Below, piece by piece: positions 9,542 through 23,772 of a DNA stretch of 64,000 bases (position 1 is the stretch's first letter; each line of letters begins with the position of its first letter). Source of the DNA: Gadus chalcogrammus (Eukaryota > Chordata > Actinopteri > Gadiformes > Gadidae); assembly GCF_026213295.1 (NCBI RefSeq), contig NC_079412.1, positions 547,656 to 611,655 on the forward strand, read 5' to 3'. The position numbers and the translations under genes were made by a program. Under the pieces are notes generated by a model that was not told the DNA's origin, did no database searches, and saw nothing but the letters and a program-made list of their open reading frames with translations.

Positions 9542-11862
9542 TCGTTGTAAGTTCAACATGGAGTTGCCCGATGCGGGCAGATTTTTGAGGCCAGTATTCC
9601 GATTTTGTGGTTGTGACGGGAACTTAGATTGGACCCTGTCGGAGTGGTACTTGGGGCAGTCCTTGATCCAGTGTCCCATTTGGCTGCAATGCATGCATGG
9701 ATATTGAATTATTGGCCTTTCTCTTCCTCTTCCGGCTCCTCCTCCTCTGTATGGTTGGTTCCGTCTTTGTTGACCTGATTGTTGCATGACGTCGGCCACG
9801 TATGCAGCGTATGCGGTGAGTTCGTTGCCCTGTTGTAGCCACTCTGGAAGTGGGGTCACCTGAGGGACTGCTTCGGACGTTAGGGACATCATGGCCTCGT
9901 AATCCTGGTCTTCTTCGGCTCTCTTGAGCTGCCGGGTCACCTCCACGTCCTTTTCTATGTTCACCCTGCACATCTGTTTGAATATTTCCTCTATACCTCC
10001 GTCGTGGTCTTTCTTTGCTTGCTTCTTTTTGCTTAGATTGAGGTGGTGAATGAGGTGTTCCATCCACTCTGCTTTTGGTTTGACGCACAGTCCAACCACC
10101 GTCTCCAGTCCAGTCTGGGCCTCGGGCGGTAGCCCACTCAAGACCGCCTTTCGGAAGGTGTTGTTTGCCAGGTTGCTTTCGTACGGGCTGCAGTCATTTT
10201 TGTCTGCCCATAGGATTTCGGCTCTTCTTACGTAATCATGGATGGTTTCTTCTGGTTTGATGGCCAGGCCTTGGATTCCCACTGCACTGAGGTCTGGTGG
10301 GTATTGTCGTTTGAGGTTATCCCAGAAGGCATTCCGGTATATGTCGAAGGGTGCTTTGTCTGGCACATGGGTAGTATGGGTCATTCTTTCCAGTTCTATT
10401 GTTTTGCCGGAACCATGGGCTTTTCCGATGATGGCTCTTACATCTCCTATGGCCAGGACATCACCTGATGTCTCCTCCTCGAACGTCCTGATCCAGGCCG
10501 GAGCTCCCGCCGTGATCGAAGGCAAACGGCGGGCCAGGACGTGCCTTTCTCGGTGTCCCCAACAGGAAAATATTTTCCTGTCCCATGCGTCCGTCATCAG
10601 GGGTGCCATCAGGTCGGTGTCCTCTTCGTCTGAGCATTCGTCGTCCGACCGGTTCGGACTGGTACTCTTCGTCTTGGTATTCCTAGTGCGGCGATCCGTC
10701 TTGGTTGCGTGGTTTTTTCCTCGGGTTGCGGGTTGGGAGGCAGATCTTGTTTCACAAGGTTGATCCTGTTTAGGTCCCGAGGTGGCTCCGGCGGGAGTGC
10801 CATTCGTCTTCTGGATGGCCCCCGTACTTGGATCATTGTTTACGGGGTTCTCTTGAACGCATTGCGGGTTTACACAGTTGTCTTGTCCTTGTCCTTGAAT
10901 GTTAGGGGAGTTCGAGTTCCCCATGTATCCTTGGTTGGAACAGTTTGGATTTCCTTGTTGGTGCTGGATGGGTTGTAGTATTTTCTGCTGTTGCGGTAGT
11001 TGTGGATTGTATTGTAGCTGATGTTGGGGTGCGTAGAGTTGGGTTGAGTCGGGTTGGGGGATGGGTTGTAGCTGCTGCTGCTGGGTTGAGTTGGGCTGGG
11101 GGATGGGTTGTAGCTGCTGCTGCTGGGTTGAGTTGGGCTGGGGGATGGGTTGTAGCTGCTGCTGCTGGGTTGAGTTGGGCTGGGGGATGGGTTGTAGCTG
11201 CTGCTGCTGGGTTGAGTTGGGCTGGGGGATGGGTTGTAGCTGCTGCTGTTGGGTGCTGGGTTGTAGCTGCAGCTGCGGCCAGTAGGGTTGGGGATTGGGT
11301 TGTAGCTGCTGCTGTTGGGTTGAGTTGGGCTGGGGGATGGGTTGTAGCTGCTGCTGTTGGGTGCTGGGTTGTAGCTGCTGCTGCGGCCAGTAGGGTTGGG
11401 GATTGGGTTGTAGCTGCTGCTGTTGGGTTGAATTGGGTTGTAGCGGCTGCTGTTGGGTGCTGGGTTGTAGCTGCTGCTGCGGCCAGTAGGGTTGGGGATT
11501 GGGTTGTAGCTCCTGCTGTTGATGCTGCTGCTGCTGGGTTGAGTTGGGCTGGGGGATGGGTTGTAGCTGCTGCTGCTGGGTTGAGTTGGGCTGGGGGATG
11601 GGTTGTAGCTGCTGCTGTTGGGTGCTGGGTTGTAGCTGCTGCTGTTGGGTGCTGGGTTGTAGCTGCTGCTGCGGCCAGTAGGGTTGGGGATTGGGTTGTA
11701 GCTGCTGTTGTTGGGTTGAATTGGGTTGTAGCGGCTGCTGTTGGTGCTGCTGCTGCTGGGTTGAGTTAGGTTGAGGGTTGTGTTGTAGCTGCTGCTGATG
11801 CTGCTGCTGCTGTTGGGTGCTGGGCTGTATGGTGGATGAGATGGGTTGGGGGTTGGGTTGCA

Positions 11863-11907
<45 letters not shown>

Positions 11908-13162
11908 CTTGGGTGCTGGGTTGGAACTGTTGCTGAAACTGCTGCTGTGTGCTGGGTTGAAGCTGCTGCTGAAACTGCAGCTGCTGTTGTTGCTGCTGTT
12001 GCTGCTGCGTGCTGAGTTGAAACTGCTGCTGCTGTTGCTGTTGTTGTTGTTGTTGCTGCTGCGTGTGGAGTTGAAACTGCTGCTGCTGCTGATGCTGCTG
12101 CTGCGTCCAGTAGGGTTGTGGGTTTGGTTGCAGTTGTTGCTGCTGCTGCTGTGTGATGGGTTGAAACTGCTGCTGAAACTGCTGCTGCTGCGTCCAGTAG
12201 AGTTGTGGGTTTGGTTGCAGCTGTTGTTGCTGCTGCTCTGTTGGGCAGGATTGGGGCATGCCGACATTCGTTGCGCCCGGAAGGTGGTCCGCTTCTCGAC
12301 CAATTATGGCACCCGGGCCGCTCCTCCCTTTTATCACGCGGTCGGTCCCGTCCTTTGGCCCCTTCTTCGAGTCGTACTCAACGCCACCGTAATCTTGACA
12401 TTCTCCTGCGAACGACGGTGGGGGTTGATCGTTGTATGAGATGTCCACAGGCCCCTTCTCTATGTGGAGCATTGGGAATTGGAGGGCAGGGCCTTTGGAA
12501 TCTCGAGGCGCCGGATGGTCATAGCAGCCGTATGGTGGTGGGGCCTTTGTATTGTTTGGGAAAGGGGTGTTTTCTTCGAGGCTGGGGTAGGTGTTGTTGC
12601 GGAGGCCGGTGTTGTCATCTGCACATGGCGCCTCTTTGCCCCCCACGTCTGCTCCGTCTAGGGTTAGTGGGGCCGCACGCCCTTCGATGTGAGGTGCTGC
12701 AGGCAGCCCTTTCAACACTGTGTCCTCTTGGCGGGAAAGGTCGGTTGGTCGCCCTTCCCTCTTCCGTACTTCCATGTCTATTGCCGCATTGTAGGCGTTG
12801 AGTAGGGCTCGGGCGTAGCTCTCCCTCTTTTTCCTGTAGTCGACTGAATCCGCGTTTCGTACCTTGTTCTCGTTTGCGCGTCTCGTCGCAGCCCATTCGC
12901 TCTCCTTCAGGGTGTATTCCCAGGCCGCTGTTGTGAGGCCGGTGGTGACTTTTACGCCAACAGGCCAAACTCCAACTCGTTCCCACTCCTTCCTGTACTT
13001 TTCTTCTCGCTTAGCCCAAGTTTTCTGTTGTCCAGTGGACAACGCTTTGTCCTTCAGGGCGTTCGCTGCCATATACCTGGCTACTGCCGCCCTCATCTGG
13101 GCCGGGGTATCTGGGTCAGGTCTCGCTTCCGTTAGGCGAGGTAGCACATCGAGCGAGGCCAT
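9542..13162 (-). CDS. gag: Gag polyprotein with very long glutamine-rich region
   Basis: This is an open frame of 1,207 codons starting at 13,162, about twice the usual gammaretroviral Gag. The N-terminal 150 residues are basic and helix-like (matrix-like). Candidate late-domain motifs are YPSL at 192-195 and PPPY at 208-211. Residues about 307-720 are a Gln-rich array built from repeats of the LQPNPQPYWPQQQ / LQPIPQPNSTQQQ type. A capsid-like domain follows, with a QGLAIKPEETIHDYVRR segment resembling the major homology region. A CX2CX4HX4C zinc knuckle lies at about 1156-1169. Gag assembles particles and binds RNA. The Gln-rich array is length-unstable DNA. Other long frames across it on both strands are by-products of the repeat. 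Confidence 0.9.
11040..12240 (-). repeat. CAG/CTG-rich minisatellite inside gag
   Basis: The DNA is a degenerate tandem array of about 40-45-bp units containing 'tagctgctgctg' and 'gttgggttgag' phrases, grading into nearly pure CTG runs at about 11,863-11,904. All units keep the gag frame. Because units are multiples of three bases, repeat-number changes would not disrupt the frame. Confidence 0.9.
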
Positions 13163-15551
<2,389 letters not shown>

Positions 15552-15569
15552 GAACGTCGGGGTCAACCA
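15552..15569 (-). other. Primer binding site, tRNA-Trp-like
   Basis: Reading the minus strand out of the 5' LTR, the sequence TGGTTGACCCCGACGT begins a few bases after the LTR end. It matches the complement of a tRNA-Trp 3' end (as used by avian retroviruses) apart from one extra T. The tRNA assignment is from memory of the family and is tentative; the position is right. Confidence 0.55.
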
Positions 15570-15571
15570 AT

Positions 15572-16018
15572 TATTATGTTCTTCAAGGAAAGAGGGGTCG
15601 AATCCAAAGGAATAGCTTTAAAGATACTTTATTTGTATAAAGTATTTTCGGTATGGTAAACTGATGCTCTGAAGTTAAGAGAGATTGAAGATGTGCCTTA
15701 GCACGTGCGAGAGTGTTCTCCTAGCTGGTCCAAGACACTAACCCACCGATGCCCTAGCTCAGCCTGGAGAGTTCTACCTGTCTCCAAGATGTGGAGGCTT
15801 TCTTATGGACTCGGAGGACCGGAAGACTTGGAGAAAACCGGTGGGACGTAATCCTCGGTTTTCCTCGCTTGGTCTGTGGTGCTGCCCTCTGTGGATAAAG
15901 TATCTATTGCAGCCTTCAGTAAGGCTCCCCTTGTGGCTATGTATGGTATTTACGGCTAATATGTTTGGTCTTCATTTGGTTTATGTGTGGGTAGCTTAGA
16001 TTCTTAAAATACGTAACA
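15572..16018 (-). repeat. 5' LTR of the retroviral element
   Basis: 447 bp, begins TGTTACG and ends CATAATA on the minus strand. A minus-strand AATAAA lies at 15,633-15,628. It is nearly identical to the 3' LTR. Confidence 0.92.
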
Positions 16019-16274
16019 CTACCTTTCTGTAAGTGCCAAAACAAACGTTAGCTCTTAATGCTAACTCGTCTAAAAACAACTACTGTATAACATGTGTCAC
16101 ACTATTGATACAATGATTTGTGTTGATTTATAACAACGTTTCATTTATTTGCGTTCGTGATTTTCACAAGCCCTCTGACAAAGTCCCTGCGAGCCAAGTC
16201 CCAGCCAATGAGGGATGAGTTCCCTCATGAATATTCACGAGCTTCCCGCTACCACCCTCCAAAAAATAAACTCG

Positions 16275-16611
16275 CAGCCGGGCAAAGGATTTGTGTGGCC
16301 CTTTCTAATCCAGCAACTACAAGAGGCATATTTGGCTGACAGCGTCAAGTGGTCATTGTAATCTGTATTGCTGCCTGGGAATGCTTGCTATTTGCAACGG
16401 ATCGATGTGGTGTTTGGAGCCTCGGTGGGTTTTCCAACCTGAATTGTCTTACAAAGTCGGCATTGAGACACCAAAGTACGGCGGGCCACTTGCATGCAAC
16501 AGTCTTGTTGAAGACGTTCGGAGACACCCGAGTGGATTTCAACTCAATGAGCAAGTTAGAAGGGAAACAGCTTCACAAAGAAATCGCACTTTGGTTGATT
16601 TGTAAAGCCTA
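16275..16611 (+). pseudogene. hAT-type transposase, TTF-like zinc-finger region (right half)
   Basis: After the foldback element, coding sequence resumes with a GKGFVWPF segment and then, in a shifted frame, GVWSLGGFSNLNCL ... HQSTAGHLHA. This Trp...Phe...His-x-S-x2-H pattern is that of the TTF-type zinc finger at the N terminus of many hAT-derived fish proteins. At least one stop and one frameshift are present. With the piece at 2801-2938 this is one exon split by nested insertions. The remainder of the gene is not found downstream. Confidence 0.5.
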
Positions 16612-17310
16612 TATTAATATTCTTTTGATTTAAAAAAAACACCTGTGTTCGTTAAAGTAACATGGGATTGTTTTGAATTGGTTCTTGAATATGTTTGAAT
16701 TTATAGCAAAAGTCCTCTAAATCAAGCACAGGTTCTAGGATAGAAGCACATACTTTACAGCGTTTTTACTAAATGACGGAAGGTATTTGGCTGCATTCAC
16801 GGACAGTCGGGAATTGTAAATCAGACGAATATTACGGCCTTTTCAACTTTTGATTAGGGTAGGCTACGTGCGTTTTGTTGTGGTTGTTTCGGCTTAAAAA
16901 AAACAAAAAACATTATTCTTAAAGCCCGTTCAGTTGTCAGGGTTATATTGGGTGGTTACATCAGCATGGCAATAACCCTGACGTCATTATTAAGTCATTT
17001 GAAAAGCGGTTTACTTCAGGATGATTGCATACAAGGCCTTAAATTAATGGTAAAAGTTACGGCCCGCCACTGCGTAAATGTAAGCACCCTTCTAATCAGA
17101 AGGGCCGGTCATGCCTTCGCCATAGTAGGATTCGTATTTGAGCTTCCAAGTGCAGCATATCAGACATCTCATAGGTAGTGATTGTTGGAACATCGAATTG
17201 GATGATTGACCCTCATCACTGTAATGGTTAACTTAAAGAGTTGGCAACAGGTCATGCTTTCCTTGGAGATAAAAAAATCCTTGAATACTTTTCCTGGTTC
17301 AGACCAGATG
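16612..17310. other. No feature seen
   Basis: AT-rich sequence without credible genes or terminal repeats. Short frames have no family resemblance. Confidence 0.4.
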
Positions 17311-17314
17311 CCTC

Positions 17315-17906
17315 TGTCACACTAAATTTGTACCGGCTGCCAAATTTGTACCGGGCGCGTCATCCATACGTGATCCACTCCAAATCTGCCTGGCAACAGA
17401 TGATCGCTTCGTCCGTTGCCTGGCAACGGACGATCGCGTCGAATGACGTGAACATTCGCGAACCTTCTATCTAGCGATCCGTTATCTGTATTGTGCTATT
17501 TCGTCCTTGACCTGCTTTAAACACTCAGTTTACGTGCTAAATTTGATTAAACAATTAAATACAATACAAATATAAAGTAAAAACAAGTGTTATCTGTAAT
17601 GATATCAACATCAGTTATTAGACCGTCACACGGAGCATGCGCAGTTGGATTGGCGCGCTGCATGTTGATGTCTGTTCCAAGATACATCGTGTGTTTATTA
17701 AGGAACCCAACAAAACATTACATTATCTAGCGATCCGTTAACTGTATTATGTTATTTCGTCTTTGGCAACATGAGCGCGAATGCTTTTTGAAACCTGCCC
17801 GGCAACGGACGACGCGATCATCCGCTGACAGGCAGGTTTGGAATGGATTACGTATGGATGACGCGCCCGGTACAAATTTGGCAGCCGGTACAAATTTAGT
17901 GTGACA
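17315..17906. mobile_element. Foldback element, TGTCAC ends, 4-bp target duplication (copy 1)
   Basis: Inverted arms begin TGTCACACTAAATTTGTACC at 17,315 and end with its complement at 17,906. They are flanked by CCTC on both sides (17,311-17,314 and 17,907-17,910). Each end carries two direct copies of an AAATTTGTACCGG-like word. Nothing is encoded. It shares its ends, double-word design and some internal AT-rich sequence with the element at 27,090-27,852. Confidence 0.85.
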
Positions 17907-18233
17907 CCTCCACCAAATTTATTACGGGTTGGTTGCAGATGCAATTCTTAGTCGAATATCAAACTGAAATAACCCCTGCACATCTTATCTATAGCCAGGG
18001 GTGCACGTAACTTTTTCAGTGGGTTACTCAGTAGGTACCAGGAGATGGCGTTTGGTACTCGGCTCATAAGTAGCGTGGTCTTAAAGTCTTAAAGTGCAGT
18101 CTTCCTCACTGTCGTCCTCAGTGTTGCCCCCACTGTCGTCCACAGTGTCGCCCCCACTGTCCTCCACAGTGTCGCCCCCACTGTCCACTGCTTCAGCTTC
18201 CTGCATTGTAGATGATGAAGATGCTGCAGATGC

Positions 18234-19304
18234 CAGTGTTTCCCCTAGGATGGAGTTGCAGCAGCGGAGGTGAAATGTTATGTTTTTCGCGCGCAATTTT
18301 TTGTGTGCTCGCAAAGCGCAACCTGCCGGGAGGTTTCTATGTGTCTGCTGGCAACATTACATACAGTACATTCGTGCACAGAAATTAGCAGGGGAAATAA
18401 GGAGAGATTGAACATATTACAAGTATAATCTTTAAAACCATTGTTTACATTTATTTAACAAAAAATATTTTATATCAACAACCACCCTATACATTAAAAT
18501 ACCATAACCCAAATACTACAACAATCGAAAAGGTCTGACTCAAACCAATGCATCTTCCCACTCCCTCCCCTCTCCCCATCACAAAGGTTGTAGTAGGAGC
18601 ATACTATTGAACAAGTTTTGGGGCTCTAGAGTCAATAATGGTGACGGTACTGAAAATGTAGCTAAAAAGAATGTATATTGACATTTTTGCTAAAAAGACA
18701 TTTCTTAAAAATAAGTAGAGATATATTTTTCAAAACATTAGGTTGCAGTAAGACCATAAAGAGCCCATGCATATGGAAAACGTTTTAGGGATCTAGAGTC
18801 AATAATGGCAACGCTATTGAAATTGTTCCTAAATAAAAAATTGTAAAAAATAAGAGATTTTTTTTTCAAAACGAAAGGTTGTAGTAGGACGATGAAGAGG
18901 CCATGCCTCTATGGAACAAGTTTTGGGGCTCTAGAGTCAATAATGGCGACGCTATTGAAATTTAACGATTGTGGTCGTTTTCAGTTTTGCACTTTGCAGA
19001 CGGTCCCTAAGCTCGCGGCTGAAAGCCGACTGCTCGTAGAAGCCAATGCAATTCACCATTTGCTAAGGACGGCTCGTTTTGGTGAAAACAATGTTGTAGC
19101 TGGTTCTCTGGGTTACTACACTCAATTGTGTCGCCACGATGTTTCACTGATGATCCATTGAACCGCAAACTCAGAATCTGCGGAAGTTCCTCCGTTAATA
19201 TGAAGCTCTCCTCTCCTCTTGTTAAAAAAAAGAAATTCAGCAGCGGCGGTCATATTTCAGCAGCGGCGTACCACCGCTGCTAGGTGCATATAGGGGAAAC
19301 ACTG
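18234..19304. mobile_element. Nested hAT-like MITE (CAGTGTTTCCCC ends)
   Basis: Ends are CAGTGTTTCCCCTA and its complement. GATGC flanks both sides (18,229-18,233; 19,305-19,309), which is a 5-base match where hAT elements usually give 8. The interior contains three spaced copies of a phrase 'ggggctctagagtcaataatgg'-like (about 18,620, 18,790, 18,925), and no gene. Confidence 0.75.
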
Positions 19305-19433
19305 GATGCACCTCCCTGTCCTTGGTTGAGCATCCGATTAGGGTGCTCAACCAATCCACAATGTCTCTGTGGTCTGCTTTGACAGGTGAATGTGCATCAG
19401 GGCTGAGAGATGAGCATGTGACAGACGAGATCT

Positions 19434-19928
19434 CTACTTGGTTTTTATTATGTTGAGATGTGAGAATCCCCTCTCACCAGCTGCACCTAAAGGCAGCGTA
19501 AGAGACAGCTTAACCACCTTGTTGATGTTGGAGTAAGCATCTGGGTTACTTTTATTTACTATTTGGACTAAGTCATACACAGAAGAGGCTCCCAGGCGTT
19601 TTCCTGCCTGCTTTAAGCGCATCCATTCTGTCATAGTGGTGTCTTTGTCAAGTTGCAAGGTGGCCTCATATTTCTTGATGCAAACTGTAGTGTTTCCAAA
19701 ACTGTGGAGGTCTAGCATTTCCTGAGACCATGTTGAAGGATCAAATACTAAGAAATGATCACATGACTTGAGGGAGTCATATCTGATTTCAAACTCTTCA
19801 ATTAACCCCCTGAGTAAGCTTGTCTTGTCTCTGTCAGCATCAGCATTAGAAACAGTGTGTGCCCTGCTGTGGCCTTCACCATCAAGCAGAAGTGTGAACT
19901 GTCCAGTGGCCACCATGAGTTCATCCAT
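19434..19928 (-). pseudogene. hAT transposase, C-terminal half
   Basis: A frame of 164 codons ends with LPLGAAGERGFSHLNIIKTK. This is the hAT C-terminal dimerisation signature (the usual consensus has ERxFS before a short helix). It belongs to the same gene as the N-terminal frame at 21,883-22,524. The middle (about 19,930-20,459) is present but degraded by stops and frameshifts. The family resembles transposases related to vertebrate ZNF862-like proteins. It is inactive because of these breaks and the nested insertions. Confidence 0.7.
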
Positions 19929-20467
19929 CCAATGGTCAGCTTTTCCTTATGAAACCTAATGGATGTGGTCTTCAAAATGTTGCCAATGTCAAGCATGTTT
20001 GATAGAAAGCACTGAAAATGCTCTGTGCAGATATGCTGCAAGTCACTGTTATCACTCGAAGCCAGTTGCATTTAACTGGCTGGCCAATAGTCTTGATATT
20101 TTTAACAGAATTTCATGCCTCCATACAGACCACCTGATATTATGAAACTTACCCAGTTTCACAAAGGAAATCTCACTTTCTTCACACAGTTTCTTCAGTG
20201 CAGCAGTTTTTTTTGCTCCACCTTTTCAAAACTGCAGCAGCCTGACCACAGCGCGATTGAATGTCTCACAGTAAGGAAATTTGCGATCAGCTGATTTCGC
20301 GAAATTTTCCAGTGTATGTGCTGTACACAGACCGTGCACAAGGGAGTCTCCAACTGCTGCAAGTCACCGGAGTTTAGGCACAGCGCCGTTGTACACACCG
20401 ACGTTGACCCGTCTGAGCCCACAGTGACAAAGTCTGTCTGTTATGGCCTGCGTGGTTCGGTCAGCAC

Positions 20468-21865
20468 CAGGGCCGGAGTGGGACTCATTTTCAGCCCTGG
20501 AGTTTCATGCCTCAGACCGGCCCCCTTTAGTTCACAACCTATCATATTAAAATAATGTATTCTTAACTTTACATGGTAAGCGGCATACAATAGCGCACTG
20601 TTCTCTAAAGCCTTGTAATTCTGTGTATTTTTTCTAAAATAATTCCCATTCAGTGGAAGTAATGGTTGCTTCACAATGGGGATTTATTTCAACATGAGTG
20701 CACATCTCCACCATTATTCTTTGCAACACAACATCCTTTTCAACAAATTATAAAAAGAATAAATAAAATATTACATATTAAATTAGAAAAAATAAAGAGG
20801 GTTGCACTCTGTAATAAGTAACATAATCAGAACTTAGATTTCACAAATACAACTTCAGCATGTCCTTTTCTGCTATATCAAATATCAAGCATATTAGTGT
20901 TCAGATATCTAATCCAGTCAGCTCTCGTTTACGGACATCTTCATGCACGGTGTTTTGTTTGTTTACAGCCTGCGCGCAACGTGATTCCCGGCCAAAACGT
21001 TAGCGATTGGTTATGGCAGATCCAGAGTGGCACTGGGAAGATCCAATAGTTTTAAACTTCAACAGACACCCGCCTTCAAGTGAGTTAACGTTTGTCAATT
21101 GAGTAGGTCCAGACTCTCTGTGCAAATGAAATGAAGTACGAGTCTGGTAGGACCAGGCTAGGTCTACACAATACTTAATGAGCAATCCTACCTGCACACT
21201 CTGGATCTGTGGGCTCATGGCTGGTGCTTGGTGATGCATCTTGTATCTGAGGGGCTACAAGACAAAGTTTGTGGCCAGTTATGTGTCGTCGCATCATAAT
21301 ATTATTTAAATTATGTAACGTTAGGTTAGACAGGCTATACTGTATGATACAACGCCGATTGTATCATACTTGATAGGTTTTGTATCATTGACTTGATAGG
21401 TTAATTAATTCACTTGAACGGTGCACGGGTGCAGGTAAAGTTGCATTTTTTTCAACATCTTGTCTTACCCGTTTCATCGTTTTCATTGGTTGTTTTAGAC
21501 CGCGAGCACGTTTGATTGAAAAAGCTGCCGATTTTTGCACATTCGGCTGCATGTGTCTCCAGGGTTTTTCTCTTTTTAATCCTCGCTTTTTCTGCGCCAC
21601 CCTTGCTCTTTTTATTTTCCATTTTGCATTATTATTTTCCTTGCACTTCTGGGGTTGAAGCTAGGCTTCAAAAAACACTGAAAGTGTGCGGTTTGCACTG
21701 TGCACGGACGTTACGTCAGACACGTGATACCCACTCAGTGCCATGCCTGAACACCGGCACAAAATAAGATAAAAATAATAATTGAACACCGGCCCTCGCA
21801 GCCCAAAAGTCAGACCGGCCCACCGGGAATTGTCCCGGTCCTCCCGATTAGCCACTCCGGGCCTG
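20468..21865. mobile_element. Nested hAT-like element with 8-bp target duplication
   Basis: It begins CAGGGCCGGAGTGG and ends CCACTCCGGGCCTG. GTCAGCAC lies on both sides (20,460-20,467; 21,866-21,873). It is 1,398 bp with no intact transposase and is therefore non-autonomous. It splits the hAT coding frame. Confidence 0.9.
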
Positions 21866-21882
21866 GTCAGCACCCAGTTAAA

Positions 21883-22524
21883 TCAGTCCAACAAAGTCTG
21901 AGGAAAACTGCTGGACACAGACACACAATGTAAATGATTTCCTGTGATATCCTCAGATCCATCAAACATCAGCCCCCAAAATTCAGCAGACTGCAACTTT
22001 GCTCGTAAATCCGCACTGATGGTGTGCGTGATGCTCTGCATGATCCGTGTGCCCCCCTCACGTGAATGATATGCACCTCCGACATTTACTCCTCGCCGCT
22101 TCAGTAAAGGAATATCCTCAGAATAGGAAGACATGGGACGTGCGTGTTTAGCTTTATGGAAGGCCAGGAGAAAATTATTAAACAGAGCTTGCCGCTGTTC
22201 CTCATTCAGCTTGTCTCGCCATCTGGTAAGTGGGCGACTGGCTATTTCATCTCTGCTAGCTTGTTTATTAGCAATGGCTTGCGCCACATTCGTGTGCTCC
22301 TTGCTCTTTTCATGTCTGTCAAATAAAGGAGGGTTGAAATTCTTTGAGCCTTTATAAAATGCACCCGTTTTGTCGGCTAGATGTGGATGTTCGCGGCAAA
22401 TCTTGCGCCACATTTCAGTGCGCTCATCGTTAGCTTCAAGCCACTGCACATCTTGGAGCCACTTTTCCGATAAAAGTCTTTTTTTCGGCTCTGGCTCCAG
22501 TTGGCGTTTCTTTGTAGGTGGCAA
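21883..22524 (-). pseudogene. hAT transposase, N-terminal half
   Basis: The frame runs 213 codons from Met at 22,524. It starts with a basic segment (MPPTKKRQ), then a zinc-finger-like region in which FNPPLFDRHEKSKEHTNV fits a degenerate BED/TTF-like His pattern. It ends at FWGLMFDGSEDITGNH, the first catalytic-Asp motif of hAT transposases, and is cut by the nested element at 21,865. It is continued by the frame at 19,434-19,928. Confidence 0.72.
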
Positions 22525-22650
22525 AACGCCAAAGAAACTGCTTGCTGTTGTCTGACATCTCTAAGAGTAGTTGACTAGCGACACGTGTGTAAGGTTAGAG
22601 GAGATATCGGTCAAGTATGCAAAGGCGCGCAGTAACACAAGTGGCATTAC

Positions 22651-22844
22651 GTAGGGTGACCAGATTTGAGTTTGTGAAAAAGAGGACACTTCGTCGCGGG
22701 GGGGTGGGGGGGGGGGGGGAAACATGGGTATTTTTTCTTTAGTTCGTCCGTGAACTTACATTTACGTTTAGGCATGGCTGCAGACAGTGGCGATCCTAGG
22801 TCCAATTGCGCCCCGGGCAAGATTGTTGACGGGGGGGGGGGGGG

Positions 22845-22888
<44 letters not shown>

Positions 22889-23292
22889 TGTATCGTGAGC
22901 CTACGTACTGCAGTGGGGGTTTCATTCCGTCTATACACGGCACCTTCTCAACGAGCACATGAGATCGGTCGCCCAATGACAGACTCTCTCTACAGTCAGC
23001 TCGCGCAAGAAGGTGGAACGTAAGGGAGATACCATTTCCAGAACTTGGAAGGCCGTAATAACCATAGACATATACAATGGTAATAACTAGTAGGTTATGT
23101 GAAAGACCCAGAAACACAAATATGCGACGAGGCAAAAAAATATAAAAAGATAATAATAACAATAATATATATATTTCTTTTTTTTTGCGACGAGGCAAAA
23201 TACCGGACGTTTTTGGAATCCCTGCCGGACGCATTTTTTAGGTCTCGAAAAGAGGACATGTCCGGGAAAAAGAGGACGTCTGGTCACCCTAC
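22651..23292. mobile_element. Nested MITE (GTAGGGTGACCAG ends) with poly-G
   Basis: It begins GTAGGGTGACCAG and ends CTGGTCACCCTAC, flanked by ATTAC (22,646-22,650; 23,293-23,297). Long G runs (about 22,697-22,718 and 22,831-22,886) lie inside. Frames across them are artefacts. The same 5-base type of flank is seen at 18,234-19,304. Confidence 0.8.
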
Positions 23293-23384
23293 ATTACGCA
23301 ATGCTGATTTTTGTCGCGCATGTACCTGCGTACCAGTTATGTGCACCCCTGTCTATAGCTGCTGTATTTATTTATCAGTAACGT

Positions 23385-23720
23385 TCGGGTTACGTGGTAA
23401 CCCTGATTCTCTGAGTGAAGAGACCATCTATTCACTCCGTTACATATTCCATATGTACGGGGTATAACCCCCATGTCTGCTAACTAAGGACCGTGGATAG
23501 GCTTTAAGACACACCGGCACGCCCGGTCACGCCTACACCCGAACTTATCAAACACCTGTGTAGACGTGCAATCAGTGATGGTTTGATCGGAACTTGCCTC
23601 CGGGCGGCCTCAGGATTGGAGAGATGGTCTCTTCACTCAGAGAACCAGGGTTACCTCGTAACCCGAACGTTCTCTATCGTATCGAGACCATCTCTCCACT
23701 GCGTTACATATTCCATGTGT
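23385..23720. repeat. Inverted and direct repeat cluster
   Basis: About 48 bases from 23,385, around the phrase 'cgttcgggttac', are inverted at about 23,622-23,670. The following phrase 'gttacatattccat' with 'gtacggggta' occurs twice in direct orientation (about 23,440 and 23,703). This is a dispersed fish repeat and nothing is encoded. Confidence 0.7.
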
Positions 23721-23772
23721 ACGGGGTAACTCTTTAAGTCACCCCGCCAGGAGACAGTGCCACCTAGTAGAT

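Larger units (their letters stand above)
17996..23351 (-). mobile_element. hAT element with perfect 8-bp target duplication, three nested insertions
   Basis: The left end CAGGGGTGCACGTAACT (17,996) and the right end, the complement of CAGGGGTGCACATAACT (to 23,351), are matching hAT-type terminal repeats. They are flanked by identical TCTATAGC octamers (17,988-17,995; 23,352-23,359). The transposase is on the minus strand. Three later elements lie inside: 18,234-19,304, 20,468-21,865 and 22,651-23,292. Subtracting them leaves about 2.2 kb. Confidence 0.92.

Noticed and set aside
10870..12303. Ser/Asn-rich frame of 477 codons (minus) and Ala/Val/Gly-rich frame 10,945-11,769 (plus)
   Set aside because: Both are alternative readings of the CAG-rich minisatellite in gag; their length comes from the repeat.
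22647..23234. Frame of 195 codons with poly-Pro
   Set aside because: It crosses the nested MITE ends and a poly-G tract and has no domain.
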